Positions 25,513-34,312 of a stretch of DNA of 64,000 bases are shown here, in pieces. The position numbers and the translations under genes are program-made. The stretch spans positions 1-64,000 of the forward strand of contig JAPKZJ010000112.1 in assembly GCA_026393855.1 (NCBI GenBank), given 5' to 3'. The stretch's first letter is position 1; every line of letters starts with the position of its first letter. The notes beneath the pieces are model-generated. The model saw only the letters and a list, made by a program, of their open reading frames with translations, was not told where the DNA came from and ran no database searches. The stretch comes from Candidatus Aminicenantes bacterium (GTDB lineage: Bacteria > Acidobacteriota > Aminicenantia > Aminicenantales > UBA4085).

Positions 25513-28008
25513 ATGGATCGGATCAGCCTGCAGACCCGGCTGGCGGCCCGCGGCCAGGCCCCGCAAGGGAAGCGTCCCTTCCTCGTTCTGGCGGAGCTCG
25601 TCCCGGAGTCCGGTCATAGCCTGCGCGGCATCCGGGCCTTCCTCGAGTCCGCCGCCGGCGCTGCGGACCGGCTTCCCGCGGGATGCGAGCTGGCCGGCGT
25701 GACCATCCCGCAGAGTCCCAACGGCGTGGCCTCTTTAAGCCCGGCCGATGTCTTCGCCGTTCTCGACAAACAAGACCTGTGGGGCTCCCTCGACGTCGTC
25801 CCGCATGTCTCGGCCAAGGATCACAACGCCGAGGCGCTGAAGTCCTATTTATGCGGCCTGCGCGCGCTGGGGCTGGATTCCGTGCTGGCCCTGACCGGCG
25901 ATAAGCCGGCCTCGGCTCAAGGCGTCTTTGAGGTCGATGCGATCGGCTTGCTTGGCCTCATTCGCGACATCAACCACGCCTCCTGGGCGGCCGCCCCGCT
26001 TGGCCGCTTCGAGGGCGTCCCTCAATTCATGGCCATGGCCGCGGTCTCGCCGTTCAAATACACCGAGGCCTCCCAGCTTCAGCAGTACTTCAAGATGAAA
26101 AAGAAGCTCCGGGCCGGAGCCGGGGCGCTGATTACCCAAATGGGCTGGGATTCCCGCAAGAGCGAAGAGCTTTTCCGCTATCTGGGCGAAGAGGGGATCG
26201 ACGTCCCCGTATTCGGCAATGTTTATTTCTTGACCGCCCGCAATTCCTCGCCCCGGCTCATGGCCGAGGGCAAGCTCCCCGGCTGTTATGTCAGCCGGGC
26301 CCTGTTTAACGCCGTCTCGAAGGAGTCGGCGGCGGATACGATCGAGCGGGCCGCCCTGCAGACCGCCATGTATAAGGACTTGGGAGCGGCGGGAGTGGAT
26401 CTGGGCGGGTTTCCGGATTTCGAGACCCTGCCGGCGATTCTCCAGCGGGCGGAGGAGATCGGCTCCGATTGGCGGAACCGGCGGGATCGCCTCGATTTCG
26501 GGCCGGGCCGCGTCGTCGACGGATCCCCGACCTATTACCTTTATGATGAGGAGGGCTGCCGCCGCTCCGTCTCGCGGCCCCAAGCGACGGCTGGCAAGCG
26601 GATGTTCGACTTGACCCACCGGACTCTGATGACGCCGGGGCGAGGGGCCTATCCCGCCGTCAAGGCCGTTCTAAAAGCTTCGGCCTCGGTGCGCCGGGGA
26701 CAAGGCTTCCCTTACGCGTCGGTCTATGCGGCGGAAGCCGCCGCCAAGACCCTGCTCTTTGACTGCCAGGAGTGCGGGGATTGCTACCTGCCCGAGAACT
26801 TCGGGTTGTGCACGCTGGGGCGCTGCGCGAAGGGATTGTCCAACCCGCCCTGCGGCGACGCCGATCCGCGTGGCCGCTGCGGCACGAACCCGGACCGCAT
26901 CTGCGTCGGCGAGTCGATCTTTTTCGCTGCGGCGAGCGAAGGCCGCACCGGCCTGAAACGCCTCGAGGCGTTATCCAACGCCGATCGCATCCCGGCTCTA
27001 GCCCACACCGCCTCGATCCCGAACTACTATTTCGGCCGGGATCACGCCCGCCCGCGGGGCCTGATTCAGATCGGCGAACTGCTCCATGGCAGTATCCCCA
27101 AGACGGCCGCCGCCATGGCCGAGGTGCTTGCGACGGGGGAAGGCGGGCTCGATCGGCCGGGCGGGGCGCGCAATTATCTCCTCTCGCTTATCAAGGCCCA
27201 GATCCAACACAAGGCCGATTACATCGACGTCAACGTCGACGCCTTCGGCGGCTCCGACCTCGAGTTCCGGAAGCGGATGATGGTCGATTATGTACGTTTC
27301 ATCCGGACCTCCGCCGAGGGCCTGCCGGTCTGCGTCGACAGCGGCTCGCCGGAAGTCTTGGAAGCCGGCCTGGCCGCCTGGTACGACGGCGCCGCCTCCG
27401 GCCTGGCCGTGCCGCTGGTCAACGCCGTCAAGACCTACACCATGGACCGGCTCCTGCCTCTGCGGTCCCGCTTCGCCTTCAAGTTCATCGGCATGCTCGT
27501 GGACGAAAAACACGCCGGCCACGAAGGCGTCTACAGCTTCGCGGAGCTGCACGAGATGGCTCGCCAGCTGGTCCAAGCCGCGGTGGCCAACGGATTCCGA
27601 CCGGCCGACATCTTCATCGATTCGACGGTCTTCCCGCTGGCCATCGACATGCCCATGGCCCCGGATACGCCCGGCTACACCTATCGGACTTTCGAGACAA
27701 TCCGGCGGGTCAAGCGCGATCCCGCGCTTCGCGGCGTCCATCTCTCGCTCGGCGTCACCAACGCCGTGCGCGACCTGCCCGGCCGCAGGACCGGCGTCTG
27801 TCGGGCCTATTTGGCGATCGCCCGCCGCTGTGGGTTGGACGCGGCCATCGTCAACGTCATGCACGATTACGAGGACCATCCCGCCGCGCCCGAGCTCACG
27901 ACTTTCGTGGATGCTTTTGCCCGGCAGGACGGAAGCCCCCAAGCCGGCCAGCGGGCCATCGACGCGATGATGGAATTCTGCCGGACCAACCGCAAAAAGC
28001 GCTCCTGA
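25513..28008 (+). CDS. Fusion: MetF-type reductase + MTHFR_C + pterin-binding methyltransferase
   Basis: I read an 831-residue protein with three parts. Residues about 15-310 are a methylene-THF reductase (MetF) barrel with AELVPES and LTGDKP in place of the usual FEFxPP and RGD. Residues about 365-465 are an MTHFR_C/MetV-like domain with C418-x2-C421-x2-C424, then NPPCGDADPRGRC and further cysteines. Residues about 490-815 look like a DHPS-fold pterin-binding methyltransferase (YIDVNVDAFG, VCVDSGSPE, LGVTNAVRDLPGRR), as in AcsE and the folate module of MetH. The reaction would be methyl transfer between a corrinoid and THF, and oxidation or reduction of methyl-THF. Start 25513 has AAGGAG nine bases upstream; a TTG at 25426 is also open. 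No Rnf, Hdr or CODH genes are nearby. Confidence 0.85.
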   Translation: MDRISLQTRLAARGQAPQGKRPFLVLAELVPESGHSLRGIRAFLESAAGAADRLPAGCELAGVTIPQSPNGVASLSPADVFAVLDKQDLWGSLDVVPHVSAKDHNAEALKSYLCGLRALGLDSVLALTGDKPASAQGVFEVDAIGLLGLIRDINHASWAAAPLGRFEGVPQFMAMAAVSPFKYTEASQLQQYFKMKKKLRAGAGALITQMGWDSRKSEELFRYLGEEGIDVPVFGNVYFLTARNSSPRLMAEGKLPGCYVSRALFNAVSKESAADTIERAALQTAMYKDLGAAGVDLGGFPDFETLPAILQRAEEIGSDWRNRRDRLDFGPGRVVDGSPTYYLYDEEGCRRSVSRPQATAGKRMFDLTHRTLMTPGRGAYPAVKAVLKASASVRRGQGFPYASVYAAEAAAKTLLFDCQECGDCYLPENFGLCTLGRCAKGLSNPPCGDADPRGRCGTNPDRICVGESIFFAAASEGRTGLKRLEALSNADRIPALAHTASIPNYYFGRDHARPRGLIQIGELLHGSIPKTAAAMAEVLATGEGGLDRPGGARNYLLSLIKAQIQHKADYIDVNVDAFGGSDLEFRKRMMVDYVRFIRTSAEGLPVCVDSGSPEVLEAGLAAWYDGAASGLAVPLVNAVKTYTMDRLLPLRSRFAFKFIGMLVDEKHAGHEGVYSFAELHEMARQLVQAAVANGFRPADIFIDSTVFPLAIDMPMAPDTPGYTYRTFETIRRVKRDPALRGVHLSLGVTNAVRDLPGRRTGVCRAYLAIARRCGLDAAIVNVMHDYEDHPAAPELTTFVDAFARQDGSPQAGQRAIDAMMEFCRTNRKKRS

Positions 28009-28028
28009 CCCGGGGCCTTTCCCTCGCC

Positions 28029-28181
28029 GTCATCGCGAGCCCTTCCCGTCAGCCGCGTTTGTGAAACGAACACGCTCTTTTTGTCGTCATCGCGAGAGCG
28101 GTCACTTTGCCGCCCTCGACACGATGTCGCCTCGACTGTCGTCGCGAGGGCTTCCTGAAAGGAAGCACGTGGCGATCTCGA
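28029..28181. repeat. Cluster of REP-like palindromic repeats
   Basis: The head GTCATCGCGAG occurs at 28029-28039 and 28086-28096, and the variant GTCGTCGCGAG at 28138-28148. The last copy is complete: the head is followed by GCTTCCT-GAAA-GGAAGC and then GTGGCGATCTCG, which pairs back to the head. This is the shape of extragenic palindromes found in many environmental genomes. They lie between the fusion gene and the TPR lipoprotein gene. Confidence 0.65.
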
Positions 28182-28262
28182 CGCCTCATAGTAGAATCTG
28201 GAGTAAGGGGCGGGGCTAAACATCCCGTCTCCCGGCGTCGTATACGATGTGAGGGGTGTTTT

Positions 28263-29855
28263 ATGGCCAAAGCGTCTTTTTGCCTCCGGACGGCCGGCTC
28301 GGCCGCGCTGATCTGTTTGGTCGGATTCCTCTCGGCCTGTGCGGGCGGCGGAAAACCCGAAACCGCGCCCGGCGGAGTTTCGATCGAGGCCAAAAGAGCC
28401 GAGGCGGCGGGACTCGTCGCTCGGGGGCACTATGAAGCCTTCAAGAAAGCCGCTACGATCTACGCTGATCTATACGCCCTGAAAGCGGCTCACAAGTCCG
28501 TGGCCGCGGATTATGTTAAAACCCTGGTCCTGCTTCGGATCCGCGAGCGCCAGCTCTCCATTCAAACCAGCCATACGGTGGATACCGCCCTCGCCGTCAT
28601 CGGGGCGAACCCCGAGCTGGCCGGGCTGAAATTCTATATCGAGCATGCCGACCTCGTTGCGTCGAGGACCCGAGGCATCCAAGTCGATTTCGCCGACACC
28701 CACTCCTACGCCCGCTGGACACAGGCGGACTTTGAGAAGTCCATGAAGGCGGCCCAAGCGACTCAGGCCGATCTGCGGGCCAAAACCACAAGCGCGGATT
28801 ATTATGCTTTTGCCTATCTGGCCTTCTACGCCTCCTATGCCGCCGGGCGGGACGGGCAGGAGGATTACGGGCCGATCTTCGCTCTATTCCCCGAGTCGCG
28901 GCTGATGCTCTACATGAACGCCATGCGGACCACCAAGGAAAAACCGGATCTTCTGGAGCGCCTGACGGCGGCCGATTCCGAATTTTACGAGGCCTGGTTC
29001 CATCTGGGCGAGCTGGCGCTCGGCGAGAGGAATCTCCTCTCGGCCGAAGCGGACTTCCTCAAGGCGGAAGCAGGACTCGTCGATTCGCCCCAAGTCTTCA
29101 TCTACCTGGCCAGCATCTATACCACGACCGAGGAATTTGAGAAAAGCCTCTCTTATTACGATCGGACGCTGGCGCTCTCGCCGGGCTATCGCGATGCGCT
29201 GCTCGGGAAAGCCATCAGCCTCAGCTACCTGGGCCGCTACCGCGAGGCCATCGAGGTTCTGGGCAAGATGGTCGAGCTGGGCAATTGGCTGATGGGGGAG
29301 GCCCACTATTGGCTGGCCTGGAACCGGCATGCCTTGGACGAGGACGCGGCGGCCCAGGCCCACATCGAAGAATCGAAGGGCCGTCTCCCGACAAACTCCG
29401 AGGTCTTCGGGCTGGCCGGCACGATCGCTCTTGATCTGATTCAGTTTGATCGGGCCGAGAAGGAATTCAAAGAGGCGCTGAAATACAACGGGGGCAACGT
29501 CGAAGCGCTTTTCGGACTGGGCCGGATCAGCGATAGCCGATCCAACTGGCAGGATGCGTCCTTGTATTACGACCTGGCGGCTGAAGTCGTCGGCCGCAAT
29601 GAAGCGGCGATCGAGACCAAGATCGCGGAGATCAAGGCGGCGCCGATGGCCGAGGATCGGCGGGCGAGGATGCTGAAGAAAAAAGAGAACCAGCTCCTGG
29701 TCACCCGAGTGACGCGAGCCACGGCGTTTTACAACGCAGCCGCCTCCTGGCTCAATTTGGGCCGCCCCGACAAAGCCCGCCCGGCTGCCGAGCGGGCCGC
29801 CGCTCATCCCCAATTCAAAGAGAAAGCGACCGCCCTCCTGGCACGGATGAAGTAA
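28263..29855 (+). CDS. TPR-repeat lipoprotein
   Basis: The 530-residue protein has a lipoprotein signal with lipobox LSAC (residues about 25-28), so it would be anchored to a membrane. Helical TPR-like repeats fill the rest, most clearly from residue 270 (EAWFHLGELALGERNLLSAE, SPGYRDALLGKAISLSYLG). GAGGGG lies six bases before the ATG at 28263. It may be a scaffold for envelope complexes; the partner is unknown. The reading frame is open upstream, but the lipobox sets the start. Confidence 0.85.
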   Translation: MAKASFCLRTAGSAALICLVGFLSACAGGGKPETAPGGVSIEAKRAEAAGLVARGHYEAFKKAATIYADLYALKAAHKSVAADYVKTLVLLRIRERQLSIQTSHTVDTALAVIGANPELAGLKFYIEHADLVASRTRGIQVDFADTHSYARWTQADFEKSMKAAQATQADLRAKTTSADYYAFAYLAFYASYAAGRDGQEDYGPIFALFPESRLMLYMNAMRTTKEKPDLLERLTAADSEFYEAWFHLGELALGERNLLSAEADFLKAEAGLVDSPQVFIYLASIYTTTEEFEKSLSYYDRTLALSPGYRDALLGKAISLSYLGRYREAIEVLGKMVELGNWLMGEAHYWLAWNRHALDEDAAAQAHIEESKGRLPTNSEVFGLAGTIALDLIQFDRAEKEFKEALKYNGGNVEALFGLGRISDSRSNWQDASLYYDLAAEVVGRNEAAIETKIAEIKAAPMAEDRRARMLKKKENQLLVTRVTRATAFYNAAASWLNLGRPDKARPAAERAAAHPQFKEKATALLARMK

Positions 29856-29971
29856 AGCAAAGGTCTCCCATCTCCCGGCCTGCGGCATAGTGACCGGCCC
29901 GGCCATAGACCTATCCTAAACGTTGCGAAGTCCCATGGCGTAATACCCTATGAAAGGGTCAAAGAGACCCG

Positions 29972-30520
29972 ATGGACGAAAACGAACGAATCGCGGCTTG
30001 CCTGCGCGGAGACGGGGAGGAGTTCCGTCCAATCGTGAACCAGTACCAGGGGCCATTGACGGCGTTAGCCGTGAACATGCTGGGCAACCGGCAGGATGCC
30101 GAGGATGTCTGCCAGGAGACGTTCATCCAGGCTTTCCTCCATCTCGATCGTTACGACCCCCGCTTGAGCTTCCGGAACTGGCTTTACACGATCCTCTACC
30201 GCCGTGCCCTTGATCTGCTTAAGCGCAAGCGCCGCTTCCGCGCGTTTTTCGCCCGGGCGGCCGCCGATCCGCTGCGTCCGCCCTACACCGAGCCGGTGGA
30301 GACTTCCGCCGACCCGAAGCTGTTCGCGAGTCTTCTTGAAACGCTGAGCCCGCGGGAGCGGATGGTCGCCGCCCTGTGGGCCAACGAGGGGCTGATCGCG
30401 GCCGAAATCGCCGGCATCTTGGGCTGCACGGCGTCCACGGCCCGGGTTTATCTGTTCAACGCCCGTAAGAAGATTAAAGCTCTGATGGAGAAAGGTCATG
30501 GGACATTCGGGAATCGTTGA
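29972..30520 (+). CDS. ECF-type RNA polymerase sigma factor
   Basis: The 182-residue protein has sigma region 2 (LGNRQDAEDVCQETFIQAF, then RLSFRNWLYTILYRRALDLL) and region 4 (LSPRERMVAALWANEGLIAAEIAGILGC, then STARVYLFNARKKI). It has the size and order of extracytoplasmic-function sigma factors. The next gene overlaps its end by 23 bases and looks like its anti-sigma factor. The pair probably controls the TonB_C gene that follows, and perhaps other envelope genes. Confidence 0.95.
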   Translation: MDENERIAACLRGDGEEFRPIVNQYQGPLTALAVNMLGNRQDAEDVCQETFIQAFLHLDRYDPRLSFRNWLYTILYRRALDLLKRKRRFRAFFARAAADPLRPPYTEPVETSADPKLFASLLETLSPRERMVAALWANEGLIAAEIAGILGCTASTARVYLFNARKKIKALMEKGHGTFGNR

Positions 30521-30986
30521 TTGGCTCTATAGGCTGATTCCGTTTCGGGCCGTAAAAGCCCGGCTGGCGGAGCACGCCGAGCGGTGCCCCGTCTGCGCGA
30601 AACGGCTCGCGGGCCGGGACGAAGTCCGGCGGATATTCGTCCGGGCGGCTGATTTGGGGAGGCTGGACGACATCTGGCCCGCCGTGCGGCGAAGATCGTC
30701 CCAAGCCGGGCGGGATTTGGATTTCGAGCCCGTTCCAGTGCGCAATCCGGGGCCGCGGCTGTGGCGATACGCCGTCGCTTGCCTCGGCTTCATGGTTGCG
30801 GCCGGCCTGACGGTTTCCGTCGTTCGCTATTTCGGCACCGGATCGGAAGGAACGGCAATCATCACGAGGGCGGAAGAAAGTTTCGAGATTCATTATGCCC
30901 GGATCCAACAGAAACCAGCGGCTACGTTTGTCGTCCACTCGCCCGGGGACGGGATGGTTCTCGTCTGGGTGGAAAAGAATTTATAG
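30498..30986 (+). CDS. Probable anti-sigma factor, zinc-finger membrane protein
   Basis: The 162-residue protein has H26-x3-C30-x2-C33 (EHAERCPVC), the zinc motif of ZAS anti-sigma domains. A membrane segment lies at 91-109, and a short periplasmic part of about 50 residues follows. It overlaps the ECF sigma gene by 23 bases, the usual sign of a sigma/anti-sigma pair. It would hold the sigma factor at the membrane until a signal arrives. GGAG lies a few bases before the ATG. Confidence 0.85.
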   Translation: MGHSGIVDWLYRLIPFRAVKARLAEHAERCPVCAKRLAGRDEVRRIFVRAADLGRLDDIWPAVRRRSSQAGRDLDFEPVPVRNPGPRLWRYAVACLGFMVAAGLTVSVVRYFGTGSEGTAIITRAEESFEIHYARIQQKPAATFVVHSPGDGMVLVWVEKNL

Positions 30987-31001
30987 GAAAAGGAGGGCGT
31001 C

Positions 31002-32615
31002 ATGAAAAGGGTGGTCTTCGGAACATTAGGACTCTTGGCGGCGGCGATGATTCTAGGAGGCCCGGTTTGGGGCCAGGGAGGAGGACCGTCCGCGGCAGGG
31101 CAACCTCCCCACAAAACCATCGGCACGATGAAGCTGCTCGTCTTTCAGGGCCAGCGGGAGGGGGCGCCCGAGCCTTTCAAGGCCGTCACCGCCTCCTATC
31201 TGAATTTTACGGTTTCCGCGAACATCCAAGCGGAGGCGGATCAAGCCGCCCAAGCGGCCCGGATCAAGCAGGTCTTCAACCTGAAAGATGTCAGCCTGTT
31301 GACCGAGGCCGAGCTGACCTGGGAGCCCGGCCAAGCCGATAAGGCCTTCCATTTCTTCCAGCTCGACAAGACCTTCTATCTGGTCATGGTGACGCCGCTG
31401 GCGATCGGGCAAAAGCGATTCCGTATTGAGGTCTTTGAGCAAAACGGCGGGGCCAAGATCAATCTGCTCGATACGGAGTTCACCCTGCCCGAGAAGAACA
31501 CCGCCGTCTTCGGCTTTTCCGATAAGGACGGCAAGCCCTATTTCCTGTCCATGCAGACGACATCCTGGCCGGCGCCCGAAGTGGTCGTTGAGGGTGCCGT
31601 TGTGGGGGATGCCGTCCGAGCCGTAGGGGATATCCGACCGCCCCGTCTCGTCCGTGAGGTCGCTCCGATCTATCCGCCCGTGGCCCGCCAAGCCAAGGTG
31701 GAAGGCACCGTCATCCTGGAAGCCCAGACCGACATCTACGGCCGGGTCCAGAACATCAAGGTCCTTCGTTCTATCCCTCTGCTCGACCAGGCGGCCATCG
31801 ACGCGGTCAGGCAGTGGGTTTACGAGCCAATGATGATCGACGGCCGGAATCGGCCTATGATCTTCACCGTCACCGTCCGATTCGCGCGCGACACGGCCAG
31901 GGCTTTCGCCATGCCGAATCCCTCTAAGGGGGACAAGGATTTTGCCGTTTTCCCGGCCGCGATCCCGATCACATACCCCAAGGAAGCCATCGCGAAGAAG
32001 CTCCAAGGAACCGTCGAGGTGGAAGCGGTCATCGACGCCAAGGGTTCGGTCTCGGCGGTCAACGTCATCAAGAGCGTTCATCCGATGCTCGACAAGGCGG
32101 CCATTGATGGTTTGAATGACCATGTCTTCAAACCGGCTCCGGGGAAGAGCGTCATCAAGTCGGGGCCCGTGGCGCTGAGCGTCGTTTTCCACCTTCCGAG
32201 CGAAGAAAGTGCGGAGGTAGGCGGGGTTGCCGGCGGCGTGATGGGAGGAGTCGTCGGCGGCGTCATGGGGGGAGTCATCGGAGGGACGATGCCCAAAGAA
32301 GCGCCGCAAAAGCCGGTTGACGACGGCGATGCCGTGCGATGCGTGGACAATATCCAGCCGCCCAAGCTCGTCCGCCAGGTGGCTCCGATCTACCCGGAGG
32401 CGGCCCGGCAGGCGATGGTCGAGGGCGTCGTCATCATGGAAGTCCTGACCGACATATATGGCCGCATCGCCTCGGTCAAGATTCTCCGCTCCATCCCCTT
32501 GCTCGACCAAGCGGCCATCGATTCCGTCCGGCAGTGGGTTTATGAGCCCTTGGTGATCGACGGCCGGAAGCGGCCGGCTATTTTCACGACTACCGTCCGC
32601 TTTAACTTGAAGTGA
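31002..32615 (+). CDS. Secreted protein with three tandem TonB C-terminal domains
   Basis: The 537-residue protein starts with a signal peptide (MKRVVFGTLGLLAAAMILGGPVWG). An unknown N-terminal domain follows (about 30-195), and then three TonB_C-like domains at about 211-298, 318-395 and 450-537. The first and third are close copies (both have PIYP, VEG, TDIYGR, LRSIPLLDQAAID, VRQWVYEP). A linker near residues 405-430 repeats GGV. There is no membrane anchor beyond the signal peptide and no ExbBD nearby, so a classical TonB energy role is doubtful. The gene follows the anti-sigma gene by 15 bases and has AGGAGG. Confidence 0.85.
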   Translation: MKRVVFGTLGLLAAAMILGGPVWGQGGGPSAAGQPPHKTIGTMKLLVFQGQREGAPEPFKAVTASYLNFTVSANIQAEADQAAQAARIKQVFNLKDVSLLTEAELTWEPGQADKAFHFFQLDKTFYLVMVTPLAIGQKRFRIEVFEQNGGAKINLLDTEFTLPEKNTAVFGFSDKDGKPYFLSMQTTSWPAPEVVVEGAVVGDAVRAVGDIRPPRLVREVAPIYPPVARQAKVEGTVILEAQTDIYGRVQNIKVLRSIPLLDQAAIDAVRQWVYEPMMIDGRNRPMIFTVTVRFARDTARAFAMPNPSKGDKDFAVFPAAIPITYPKEAIAKKLQGTVEVEAVIDAKGSVSAVNVIKSVHPMLDKAAIDGLNDHVFKPAPGKSVIKSGPVALSVVFHLPSEESAEVGGVAGGVMGGVVGGVMGGVIGGTMPKEAPQKPVDDGDAVRCVDNIQPPKLVRQVAPIYPEAARQAMVEGVVIMEVLTDIYGRIASVKILRSIPLLDQAAIDSVRQWVYEPLVIDGRKRPAIFTTTVRFNLK

Positions 32616-32648
32616 GACGGCGCGGAAAGCATCGCCAACAAAAAAACT

Positions 32649-32674
32649 CCGGGAAGCCTTCGACAGCTTCCCGG
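32649..32674. terminator. Bidirectional terminator
   Basis: A 9-bp stem (CCGGGAAGC / GCTTCCCGG) with an eight-base loop is preceded by an A run and followed by TGTTTCGTTT. It sits between convergent genes ending at 32615 and 32715. Confidence 0.75.
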
Positions 32675-32714
32675 TGTTTCGTTTCCTCGAATGCTCTAAA
32701 GGGTCGATCGATCC

Positions 32715-33524
32715 CTATTTCAAGGGCGGCTTGAGCGCCGTGTAGTTGAGCTCCGACCCGAACACGCTGTGCGGGATGAGGAAGGCGATTAGGAAGAGGA
32801 GCGACGCGGCCAGCACCCAGCCCCGCGCCTCCTTGCCCTTGCGGCCGGCCCGCAGGGCGATGATCCAGCCCATCATGGCCACCAGCGTCTTGTTGTCGGT
32901 CATGTCGTGCCCGAGCGGGAACCCCGCCCAGAACGGCCCGAAGGCGTAATACTGCATCAGCGGCCCCAGGATGAACCCGGCGATGAAGAGAAAGACCGCC
33001 GCCCATTTGGCGAAGGCGATGGGCTTGCTTTTTTTGTCCAGCGCCGCCAGCCCGGCCCGGGCCGCCAACAGCATGGCCAGGAACATGGCCAGGACGTGGG
33101 GGATGAGGACCCAGATAGGGACCGACCCGCGGAACCGGATGACGACCGGTTCTTCCCCGGTCAACGGGTATTCCTTGTCGCCTTGGATCAGGACGACACG
33201 ATAGAGGAGCTTCCCGGCCCGGGGCTGCTTGGGCAGGAATCCGACCAGCTTGTCGTCTTGACGGACCATTGGGAACTTGGAGTAAGGGTCCTCGGTTTTG
33301 TATCGCTTGAACTCGACATAGCCGCCGACATCCGCTCCCAGAATGGAGACGGCGATTTCGCAATCCTTTAGGTTTTCCGAGCTTCGCGGCAGGCGGAACT
33401 TGACCTCGCGGCCGTCCACGGACACGGTCCCCCGCTTGGGGTAGGTCGGGCCCGTGATGCGCTGATAGGCCATTAATCCGGCCGCGATAATGAAAGCCAG
33501 AAACCAGAGCAAAAATTTCTTCAT
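32715..33524 (-). CDS. Polytopic membrane protein of unknown function
   Basis: The 269-residue protein has an N-terminal membrane segment and a beta-rich extracytoplasmic part (about 30-125; KRGTVSVDGREVKFRLPRS). About four further membrane segments complete it, including VLIPHVLAMFLAMLLAARAG and WAAVFLFIAGFILGPL. I do not recognise the family. The gene lies 12 bases after the LiaF-like gene and so is probably in the same operon. It may have an envelope role. Confidence 0.7.
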   Translation of the reverse strand: MKKFLLWFLAFIIAAGLMAYQRITGPTYPKRGTVSVDGREVKFRLPRSSENLKDCEIAVSILGADVGGYVEFKRYKTEDPYSKFPMVRQDDKLVGFLPKQPRAGKLLYRVVLIQGDKEYPLTGEEPVVIRFRGSVPIWVLIPHVLAMFLAMLLAARAGLAALDKKSKPIAFAKWAAVFLFIAGFILGPLMQYYAFGPFWAGFPLGHDMTDNKTLVAMMGWIIALRAGRKGKEARGWVLAASLLFLIAFLIPHSVFGSELNYTALKPPLK

Positions 33525-33536
33525 ATCCGCCGCCTT

Positions 33537-34235
33537 TCAGCTCTTGATCTCGACGCCGCCCAGGATGGCCGTGGCTTTGATGTAAAGAGTGGACTTGGCG
33601 TCGGCGTCGGCGATGTTCTTGCGGCTGTCCGAGACGCCGCCCAGGATCGGGGTCGCGTCGATGACCACTTTCCAGTCGCGCGGCACCCGCAGATCGATGC
33701 CGCCCATGATGGCGGTCAGCTCGACCGTGGCCTTGCCGCCTTCAAGCGTCGCCTCGGTCAGGTCGATCTCAGCCCCGCCCATGACGGCCGTGGCATGGCC
33801 GCCCTTGAAGCCGGCCGAGGTGAAGCGTCGATCCTGCCCGGAAAGGATGGCCGTAACGTCCATATCCGAACCGGCGTCGACGGGGAAGGCCGGATGCGTG
33901 CGGTGGCGGAAGATGCCGCCGAAGAGGATCCAGATGCCGACCAGGATGATGAGGGCCGGCCAGGCATAGTGCCAGATGTCCTCGCGCAGGATGCCCAGCT
34001 CCCGGAGCTGGAAGAACGTCCCCAGGAGGACCAGGAAGAGCCCGCCGCCGATCCGGCGGAAGCCGCTGCCGATCATCGTCGACAGGCCGACCAGGATGAT
34101 GATGACCGGCCAATAGGTGGACATGATGTCGCCGAAATTGAGCCGGCCCATCTGGTCCAGGAGGAACAGGACGCCCATCAGTATCAAAAGCAGGCCCCAG
34201 AACACGCGGCCGCCGTCGGTTCGTTTTGCGGGCAT
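33537..34235 (-). CDS. LiaI/LiaF-like membrane protein
   Basis: The 232-residue protein has four membrane segments in two pairs (GLLLILMGVLFLLDQMG, YWPVIIILVGLSTMIGSG and two more), as in DUF5668/LiaI-LiaF proteins. A beta-repeat C-terminal domain follows, with AVMGGAEIDL, AIMGGIDLRVP and ILGGV repeats typical of LiaF. LiaF-like proteins act in cell-envelope stress signalling in Gram-positives; in diderms the role is unknown. The start at 34235 has AAGGAG six bases upstream, and an ATG two codons earlier directly abuts that site. Confidence 0.82.
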   Translation of the reverse strand: MPAKRTDGGRVFWGLLLILMGVLFLLDQMGRLNFGDIMSTYWPVIIILVGLSTMIGSGFRRIGGGLFLVLLGTFFQLRELGILREDIWHYAWPALIILVGIWILFGGIFRHRTHPAFPVDAGSDMDVTAILSGQDRRFTSAGFKGGHATAVMGGAEIDLTEATLEGGKATVELTAIMGGIDLRVPRDWKVVIDATPILGGVSDSRKNIADADAKSTLYIKATAILGGVEIKS

Positions 34236-34312
34236 GGCCATCTCCTTTTTGGGAATGAATCCTTTATACCACGGCCGGGGTAGGCGCGCCAACGCCGGGC
34301 CTCCCGGGGGGG

